DNA of 11,699 nucleotides from assembly GCA_947475855.1 (NCBI GenBank), contig CANJPN010000155.1:1-11699 (forward strand), read 5' to 3'. Below are positions 6,990 through 11,699 of the stretch, piece by piece (the stretch's first letter is position 1; each line of letters opens with the position of its first letter). This DNA is from Bradyrhizobiaceae bacterium (GTDB taxonomy: Bacteria; Pseudomonadota; Alphaproteobacteria; Rhizobiales; Hyphomicrobiaceae). A model generated the notes under the pieces. That model did no database searches. It had not been told where the DNA came from and saw nothing but the letters and a program-made list of their open reading frames with translations. The position numbers and the translations under genes were made by a program.

Positions 6990-7640
6990 GTGTATCTGCC
7001 TGCCCATTTCCGCGAGGATCGGCTGGATATTCAGCATGATCTGATCCGGACGAACCCGTTGGGACTGCTCGTCTCCTCGGGGGCGGGCGGGCTCGACGCC
7101 AATCCAATCCCGTTCGTGCTCGATGGGGGGCTGACGGCGCTGGGCACGCTGAAGTGCCACGTAGCCCGTGCCAATCCCTTGTGGAGCGAGCTGGCAACGG
7201 TTGGAGAGTGCCTCGTCGTGTTCCAAGGTCCGAGCGCCTACGTCACGCCGTCGTGGTATCCGAGCAAGCGCGAGACGGGCCGCGTCGTGCCAACGTGGAA
7301 TTACGTCGCGGTGCACGTTTGGGGCCGTCCGCAAATCAGGGAAGATGCGGCGTGGATTCGCGGTCAGTTGGAAGCGCTGACCCGCCAGCAGGAACGGGAC
7401 CTTCCCGAGCCATGGCAAGTCGGTGATGCGCCGGAGGCTTTTGTCGAAGCCCAGCTTCGCGGCATCGTCGGCATCGAGATCCCGATCGGCCGTATCCAAG
7501 GCAAGTGGAAAGCAAGCCAGAATCGCACGACGCCAGATCGAGCGGGCGTTGCGGCTGGCTTGCGTGCGCAAGGCGGCGGAGCGCGCGAGATGGCCGAATT
7601 GGTGTCCACTCGGGGCGAGACGCCGGAATTGAAGAATTGA
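6990..7640 (+). CDS. PaiB-like FMN-binding protein (putative negative regulator)
   Basis: The 216-residue product shows the PaiB family pattern throughout. It starts MYLPAHFRED. Then come CHVARANPLW (56-65), FQGPSAYVTPSWYPSK (78-93), VVPTWNYVAVHVWG (99-112), GIVGIEIPI (158-166) and GKWKASQNR (171-179). PaiB proteins have a split-barrel flavin-binding fold; the Bacillus subtilis member was described as a regulator of sporulation and protease genes. I chose the GTG at 6990 because family members begin MYxPxHF and GGAG lies 7 bases upstream. A GTG at 6975 would add five residues. The gene lies 58 bases after oxc and 67 before frc, so it is probably co-transcribed. Its role in oxalate metabolism is unknown: regulation, flavin or haem chemistry are all possible. 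It carries no helix-turn-helix that I can see. Confidence 0.88.
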   Translation: MYLPAHFREDRLDIQHDLIRTNPLGLLVSSGAGGLDANPIPFVLDGGLTALGTLKCHVARANPLWSELATVGECLVVFQGPSAYVTPSWYPSKRETGRVVPTWNYVAVHVWGRPQIREDAAWIRGQLEALTRQQERDLPEPWQVGDAPEAFVEAQLRGIVGIEIPIGRIQGKWKASQNRTTPDRAGVAAGLRAQGGGAREMAELVSTRGETPELKN

Positions 7641-7707
7641 AATCCCAATCGGTGGGACGCTCGCGCTGAAGGCGGGGCAACCACCAGCAACAGAAGGCGA
7701 TCGTCAC

Positions 7708-8985
7708 ATGTCCCAGGCCCTGAAAGGCGTCAAGATCCTCGACTTCACGCACGTGCAATCGGGCCCGACCTGCACGCAGCTTCTCGCCTGGTTCGGAGCG
7801 GACTGCATCAAGGTCGAGCGTCCAGGTGTTGGAGACATCACGCGCGGTCAGCTCGTCGATGTGCCAGGAGCCGACAGCCTCTATTTCACGATGCTCAACC
7901 ACAACAAGCGCTCGATCACGATCGATTCCAAAAACAAGAAGGGTCTCGAGATCCTGGAGCGGCTGATCAAACAGTGCGACGTGATAGTCGAGAACTTCGC
8001 GCCCGGCGCGATGGATCGCATGGGGCTGACGTGGGAACGCATCCAAGAGCTCAATCCGCGGATCATCTACGCTTCGGTGAAGGGCTTCGGTCCGGGCCCC
8101 TATGAGGAGTGCAAGGTGTACGAGAACGTCGCGCAGTGCACGGGCGGTGCTGCCTCGACGACCGGCTTCCGCGACGGCGTTCCGCTCGTGACCGGCGCGC
8201 AGATCGGCGACAGCGGCACGGGGCTTCATCTCGCTCTCGGCATCACTGCAGCGCTCTACCAGCGCACGATGAGCGGCAAGGGGCAGCGGGTGACCTGCGC
8301 GATGCAGGACGGCGTTCTCAACCTGTGCCGCGTGAAATTGCGCGATCAGCAGCGTCTGGCAGCGGGGCCGCTCACCGAATACAGCCAATTTGGCGAGGGC
8401 ATTCCGTTCGGCGAGGCGACGCCGCGCGCGGCGAACGATTCCGGTGGCGGACAGCCCGGCGACATCCTGAAGTGCAAAGGCTGGGAGACCGATCCGAACG
8501 CCTACATCTATTTCATCACTCAGGCGCCGGTGTGGGAAAAGATCTGTGACGTGATCGGCGAGCCGACGTGGAAGACCGACCCGAATTACGCGACGCCGAA
8601 GGCACGCCTGCCGCGTCTCAGGGGCATCTTCAATCGCATCGAGCAGTGGACGATGACGAAGACGAAGCTCGAGGCGATGGATATCCTGAACGAGTTCGAT
8701 ATCCCGTGCGGTCCGATCCTCTCGATGAAGGAGCTGGCCGAGGATCAGTCGCTCCGCGCGACGGGCACCGTCGTCGAGGTCGATCATCCCAAGCGCGGCA
8801 AGTATCTGACGGTCGGTAACCCGATCAAGTTGTCGGATAGCCCTGCGAATGTTCAGCGTTCACCGCTGCTGGGTGAGCACACCGACGAGGTGCTGGCGAG
8901 CTTGGGCTACTCTGCCGACGACATCAAGGCGCTGGCTGCCGCCGGTGCCACAGCGCCGGTCAAGAAGGTCACCGCTGCGGAGTGA
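7708..8985 (+). CDS. frc: Formyl-CoA:oxalate CoA-transferase (class III CoA-transferase)
   Basis: The enzyme (EC 2.8.3.16) moves CoA from formyl-CoA to oxalate, giving oxalyl-CoA for Oxc and releasing formate. The 425 residues follow the E. coli YfdW/FrcA type most closely by recall, for example SGPTCTQLLAWFGAD (18-32), ERPGVGDITRGQL (37-49), YENVAQCTGGAASTTGF and ILKCKGWETDPNAYIYF. The catalytic aspartate is D168 in GAQIGDSGTG. Q48 corresponds to the YfdW residue where the Oxalobacter enzyme has tryptophan. The mobile glycine loop reads SGGGQPG (245-251), with serine in place of the first of the usual four glycines. The C-terminal PLLGEHTDEVLASLGY is typical. The start has a moderate AAGG site 10 bases upstream. 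Co-location with oxc makes the substrate assignment strong. Confidence 0.96.
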   Translation: MSQALKGVKILDFTHVQSGPTCTQLLAWFGADCIKVERPGVGDITRGQLVDVPGADSLYFTMLNHNKRSITIDSKNKKGLEILERLIKQCDVIVENFAPGAMDRMGLTWERIQELNPRIIYASVKGFGPGPYEECKVYENVAQCTGGAASTTGFRDGVPLVTGAQIGDSGTGLHLALGITAALYQRTMSGKGQRVTCAMQDGVLNLCRVKLRDQQRLAAGPLTEYSQFGEGIPFGEATPRAANDSGGGQPGDILKCKGWETDPNAYIYFITQAPVWEKICDVIGEPTWKTDPNYATPKARLPRLRGIFNRIEQWTMTKTKLEAMDILNEFDIPCGPILSMKELAEDQSLRATGTVVEVDHPKRGKYLTVGNPIKLSDSPANVQRSPLLGEHTDEVLASLGYSADDIKALAAAGATAPVKKVTAAE

Positions 8986-9014
8986 CTGCTTGAGTGGTGA
9001 TTTGCCAACGGCGA

Positions 9015-9034
9015 GTGGTGGCTGGATCCACCAC
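9015..9034 (+). repeat. Hairpin between frc and the formyltransferase gene
   Basis: GTGGTGG (9015-9021) and CCACCAC (9028-9034) form a perfect 7-bp stem with a 6-base loop, 29 bases after the frc stop codon. No T-run follows. Downstream, TCACCGAAC occurs twice (9047-9055 and 9064-9072), 17 bases apart. Confidence 0.45.
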
Positions 9035-9113
9035 AGCTCCGTTCGATCACCGAACGCGACCGGTCACCGAACAATCACGTACTTCAACATCAGATCCCTC
9101 GAGGTCACCAACA

Positions 9114-10061
9114 ATGCGCATCGTCGTTCATGGCCAGGAAGCATTTGGCAAGGCCGTGCTGGAGAAACTGCTCGAGCGTGGCGATAACGTCGTCGCCGTC
9201 TGCTGCGCGCCGGACAAGGCTGGCCGGCCCGAAGATCCCATGAAGGTCTTCGCCCGTGAGAAGGGCCTGCCCGTCCACCAGCCTACGAGCTGGAAGACGC
9301 CGGAGGCGCTCACCTTGATGCAGTCGTTCAACTCCGACGTCTGCATGATGGCCTACGTGCTGCTGTTCGTGCCGCAGCCCGTGCTCGACACGCCCAAGTA
9401 TGGAACCTTCCAGTACCACCCCTCGCTCCTGCCCGCGCATCGCGGGCCGTCGTCGATCAACTGGCCGATCGCGATGGGCAAGAAGCGGACGGGGCTGTCG
9501 ATCTTCTGGCCCAACGAAGGGCTCGATGAAGGTCCGATCCTGATCCAGAAGTCGGTCGAGATCGGCGCCGACGAGACGCTCGGCGACGTCTACTTCAAGA
9601 AGCTGTTCCCGATGGGCGTCGATGCGATGATCGAGGGCCTCGAGATGGTCAAGGCCGGCGTGCTCTTGAAACACGACCAGCGGCTCGCCGATGGTTCCTA
9701 TGAGAGCTGGTTCAAGAAGGACGTAGCCCAGCTCGACTGGAAGAAGCCGGCAGCCGATCTCTACAACACGATCCGCGCAGCAAACCCTGCACCGGGCGCG
9801 TGGGGGACGATCAAGGGCGTTAAGCTCGACATTTACGACAGCGCGCTGGGCACCGGGACGGGCAATCCGGGCCAAGTCACAGCGATTTCCGGCGACGGCA
9901 TGGTCGTCGCAGCATCGGGTGGCTCGATCATCGTCAAGCGGGTGCGTGCTCCCGGCGGCCAGAAGATCGCGGCTGCCGAGTGGGCTGCGAGTGCCGGCGT
10001 CGTCGCCGGCGACGTGTTCGACGCGTGGACGCCGCCACCGCCGCCCAAGCCCAAGGCTTGA
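9114..10061 (+). CDS. Stand-alone formyltransferase, similar to the N-terminal hydrolase domain of 10-formyltetrahydrofolate dehydrogenase
   Basis: The 315-residue protein has the formyltransferase fold in residues 1-200 and an Fmt-C-type domain in about 208-305, then a proline-rich tail. The catalytic motif HPSLLPAHRGPSSINW carries H102, and LDEGP carries D138. These equal the His/Asp pair of Fmt and ALDH1L1. Several blocks resemble the ALDH1L1 N-terminal half more than housekeeping Fmt: the start MRIVVHGQEAFG, SIFWPNEGLDEGPILIQK, LFPMGVDAMIEG, and the PGAW near residue 227. There is no carrier or aldehyde dehydrogenase domain. Family members transfer or hydrolyse the formyl group of 10-formyltetrahydrofolate. 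Here the protein could hydrolyse formyl-folate to formate or connect formyl-CoA to the folate pool; the second is speculation. The ATG at 9114 has GAGGT 8 bases upstream; the upstream in-frame extension lacks family similarity. Confidence 0.85.
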   Translation: MRIVVHGQEAFGKAVLEKLLERGDNVVAVCCAPDKAGRPEDPMKVFAREKGLPVHQPTSWKTPEALTLMQSFNSDVCMMAYVLLFVPQPVLDTPKYGTFQYHPSLLPAHRGPSSINWPIAMGKKRTGLSIFWPNEGLDEGPILIQKSVEIGADETLGDVYFKKLFPMGVDAMIEGLEMVKAGVLLKHDQRLADGSYESWFKKDVAQLDWKKPAADLYNTIRAANPAPGAWGTIKGVKLDIYDSALGTGTGNPGQVTAISGDGMVVAASGGSIIVKRVRAPGGQKIAAAEWAASAGVVAGDVFDAWTPPPPPKPKA

Positions 10062-10085
10062 CGCGCCACTGAGCCGGGCCAACAC

Positions 10086-10100
10086 TGAAACGACGTTTCA
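10086..10100. promoter_or_regulatory. Dyad-symmetric site upstream of the SDR gene
   Basis: TGAAAC (10086-10091) and GTTTCA (10095-10100) are exact inverted half-sites around GAC. The site resembles a small operator and lies 25 bases after the formyltransferase stop codon. No regulator is assigned. Confidence 0.3.
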
Positions 10101-10102
10101 AT

Positions 10103-10142
10103 CCCCCGCGGAACGAGGAGCCATAAGCCTCGTCTGCGGGGG
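10103..10142 (+). repeat. Long GC-rich hairpin between the formyltransferase and SDR genes
   Basis: CCCCCGC (10103-10109) pairs with GCGGGGG (10136-10142), and ACGAGG (10113-10118) with CCTCGT (10128-10133), around a 9-base loop. Allowing a small internal bulge this is a stem of about 13-15 bp, the strongest RNA structure I see in the window. A T-run is absent, so it is not a textbook terminator. It could attenuate or protect the transcript. Confidence 0.6.
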
Positions 10143-10177
10143 CAGCGTTTCGCGACGTCGTGAACAGGGAGGCCCGG

Positions 10178-11032
10178 ATGGCCGAGGATATTGCGCAGGT
10201 ACCGAAAGGCCGCGGCAGGCTCGACGGCAAGGTGGCGGTCGTGATCGGTGGCGGCTCCGTTCTGCCCGGTTGGGGCAATGGCAAAGCCGCGGCAGTGCTC
10301 TACGCCGTTGAAGGCGCCAAGGTTCTCGTCGTTGATAATCGAGAAATTGCCGCCCAGGAGACCGTCGACATTATCGCGTCGGTCGGGGGCACCGCGAAGG
10401 CGATTGCCGCCAATGCGGTGGACGAGGCTGATGTCGCTCGCACCATCAAGACCTGTATGGATGCGTTCGGCCGCATCGATGTTCTTCACAATAACGTCGG
10501 TGGCCAGGGCACCGGCCGGTCGCTCGACAATATTACGCTCGACGACTGGAACGAGATGATGGGCCTGAACGTCACCTCGGCAATGCTGAGCTGTCGCGCG
10601 GCCGTTCCCCACATGATCGCGCAAGGTGGTGGTGCGATCGTCAACGTCTCATCGATCGGCGGCATCCGCCATCTCAATGCGCCGATGGCTGTCTATGCGG
10701 CGGGCAAGTCTGCGCTGATCGGGTTCACGCAGAACATCGCGTTGCAGAACGCCGGCAAAGGGGTTCGCGCGAACTGCATCTTGCCGGGTTACATTGACAC
10801 TCCGTTCACACGCCGCCCGGTGAAGGGAAAGGCCAATTATCTCTACAAGGGGTTCAATACCGCGCAGGAGTACGCCGATGCACGAACGTCGGTGATTCCG
10901 ATCGGCCGGATGGGTACGGGTTGGGATGTCGCGTATGCCTCGTTGTTCCTCGCGAGCGACGAGGCCGCCTATGTCACCGGCACGACGCTTGTGGTGGACG
11001 GTGGCGTTACCGCCACCTGCCCTGGGGTGTGA
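10178..11032 (+). CDS. Short-chain dehydrogenase/reductase (SDR) with an expanded glycine motif
   Basis: The 284-residue protein is a classical-length cytoplasmic SDR. Its catalytic set is N131, S158/S159 (VNVSS), Y173 and K177 (YAAGK). The motif NNVGG (105-109) replaces the usual NNAG. The nucleotide-binding loop reads GGGSVLPGWGNGKAA (24-38) rather than the short TGxxxGIG, so it has a few extra residues between glycines. D53 at the end of the second strand (VVDN) suggests NAD rather than NADP. The C-terminal TGTTLVVDGG is typical. I chose the ATG at 10178 because AGGGAGG lies 5 bases upstream; a GTG at 10160 would precede that site. It is the last plus-strand gene of the run, with a strong hairpin before it. 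The substrate is unknown; a hydroxy-acid or aldehyde related to C2 metabolism is plausible but unproven. Confidence 0.92.
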   Translation: MAEDIAQVPKGRGRLDGKVAVVIGGGSVLPGWGNGKAAAVLYAVEGAKVLVVDNREIAAQETVDIIASVGGTAKAIAANAVDEADVARTIKTCMDAFGRIDVLHNNVGGQGTGRSLDNITLDDWNEMMGLNVTSAMLSCRAAVPHMIAQGGGAIVNVSSIGGIRHLNAPMAVYAAGKSALIGFTQNIALQNAGKGVRANCILPGYIDTPFTRRPVKGKANYLYKGFNTAQEYADARTSVIPIGRMGTGWDVAYASLFLASDEAAYVTGTTLVVDGGVTATCPGV

Positions 11033-11050
11033 TGCGCGGTTGCAGAACCA

Positions 11051-11699
11051 CTAACGGGCCGGCAGCCGAAGCTGTCTGAGTGCGGAGTTCAAACTTTGCA
11101 GATTAAGTTTTTGGTTTTGGGCAGTCGCATTCTGTGCTGCACTGCTCTTCCCTATCGCTTCCCCTGTCGCCGTAGGTTTGTCCGCCTCTTTGGAGAATGA
11201 AATAGTGAGCTTGTGCGTGTCGTTTCGCTCAGTCGTGAAGAACTTTCCTGGGCCTTCGAAAGAGGAGAGTTTCCACGTCGGGCCGCTTGCGTTAACGCCC
11301 TTGATTATTTGGAATTCTATCGTGGTGCCGAAAGCAGACTTGTCACCGGATGCCGGAGTCAGACCAGTGTCTGCACGATCGATCGATCCCAAGCCCATCT
11401 TTATAACTTCGCCGAGGCCCAGATTGCCAAGTAGGGTGAACCCATTTGATTCATTGCTGTTGTTTGGGTTGCACCATCTAGGATGGTTGAGCTTATCGAC
11501 TTTAATCACGACAGTCTCGCTGTAGATTCGTGTTGCCTGGGTGTCGAGTTTTATGCCCCAGTCGAAAACACGGGTCAACGAAGCGGAAACGACGTCCGTG
11601 TGCGTGAAGGAAGGCGCCAAGGCAAGCTGCTCGTTTACTTGGAGGATCAGATCGGCCACGGCGGTCCAACCAGTAAAATTGTTTGCAGCTGAGGAAAGT
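11051..11699 (-). CDS. Hypothetical protein, N-terminus beyond the window
   Basis: I do not recognise this protein. The frame is open from the right edge to a TAG at 11053-11051, at least 215 residues. A GTG at 11659 could serve as a start, but the frame continues upstream without a stop (LSSAANNFTGW precedes it), so the real start is probably outside. The visible part has no membrane helix. It is rich in Ser, Thr, Asn and Gly and looks like alternating beta strands (TWKLSSFEGPGKFF, HKLTISFS), in the manner of a secreted or envelope protein. The C-terminal 40 residues are low-complexity (AQNATAQNQKLNLQSLNSAL). Base composition is clearly more AT-rich by eye than the oxalate genes. The gene converges on the SDR with only 18 bases between the stop codons and is probably unrelated to the oxalate pathway. 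Confidence 0.6.
   Translation of the reverse strand, partial: LSSAANNFTGWTAVADLILQVNEQLALAPSFTHTDVVSASLTRVFDWGIKLDTQATRIYSETVVIKVDKLNHPRWCNPNNSNESNGFTLLGNLGLGEVIKMGLGSIDRADTGLTPASGDKSAFGTTIEFQIIKGVNASGPTWKLSSFEGPGKFFTTERNDTHKLTISFSKEADKPTATGEAIGKSSAAQNATAQNQKLNLQSLNSALRQLRLPAR

Noticed and set aside
7336..8787. Minus-strand reading frame of 483 residues
   Set aside because: It lies opposite the PaiB-like gene and frc. It has arginine-rich, shadow-like composition and no family motif; long antisense frames are expected in GC-rich DNA.
9105..10085. Minus-strand reading frame of 326 residues opposite the formyltransferase gene
   Set aside because: It is a shadow frame; the plus strand carries the catalytic motifs and a good ribosome site.
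1..11699. CRISPR arrays, tRNA or rRNA genes, insertion sequences, attachment sites
   Set aside because: I saw no regularly spaced repeats, no tRNA-like cloverleaf with its conserved loops, no transposase motifs and no long terminal inverted repeats.

Overview
This window looks like a chromosomal segment of a GC-rich alphaproteobacterium, probably Hyphomicrobiales. The placement is an inference from codon and base use, from TctC/Bug and FdsG-type proteins, and from the gene set; no rRNA or other taxonomic marker is present. Most of it is one oxalate-utilisation locus organised around a GntR-family regulator.

Left arm (minus strand). Bases 1-293 hold the start of a gene cut by the window edge. 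Its product is the NuoE-like gamma subunit of an NAD-dependent formate dehydrogenase (FdsG). Next comes a complete tripartite tricarboxylate transporter (TTT) operon, transcribed right to left in the order tctA (2150-3937), tctC (1063-2082), tctB (472-993). Inverted repeats lie at both internal gene junctions.

Centre. Bases 3938-4395 form a divergent control region between tctA and the gntR-type regulator (4396-5082). It carries two related palindromic sites with the core TGGCATRCCA. Each lies on or just downstream of a candidate -10 element, one facing tctA and one facing the regulator.

Right arm (plus strand). Downstream of the regulator lie oxalyl-CoA decarboxylase (oxc, 5213-6931), a PaiB-like FMN-binding protein (6990-7640), formyl-CoA:oxalate CoA-transferase (frc, 7708-8985), a stand-alone formyltransferase resembling the N-terminal hydrolase domain of 10-formyltetrahydrofolate dehydrogenase (9114-10061), and a short-chain dehydrogenase (10178-11032). 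A convergent, AT-richer gene of unknown function (11051 to the right edge, minus strand) closes the window.

Proposed logic. TctABC imports a small carboxylate, most simply oxalate. Frc exchanges CoA between formyl-CoA and oxalate. Oxc decarboxylates oxalyl-CoA to formyl-CoA and CO2. Formate released by Frc is oxidised by the adjacent formate dehydrogenase. The formyltransferase-like protein may link formyl units to folate, and the roles of the PaiB-like protein and the SDR are open. The Oxc and Frc calls rest on clear family signatures and active-site residues. The transported substrate, the folate link and the regulatory scheme are inferences. The least ordinary features are the TTT transporter paired with oxalate genes, the lone ALDH1L1-N-like enzyme, the PaiB-like gene inside the operon, and the structured leader of oxc.
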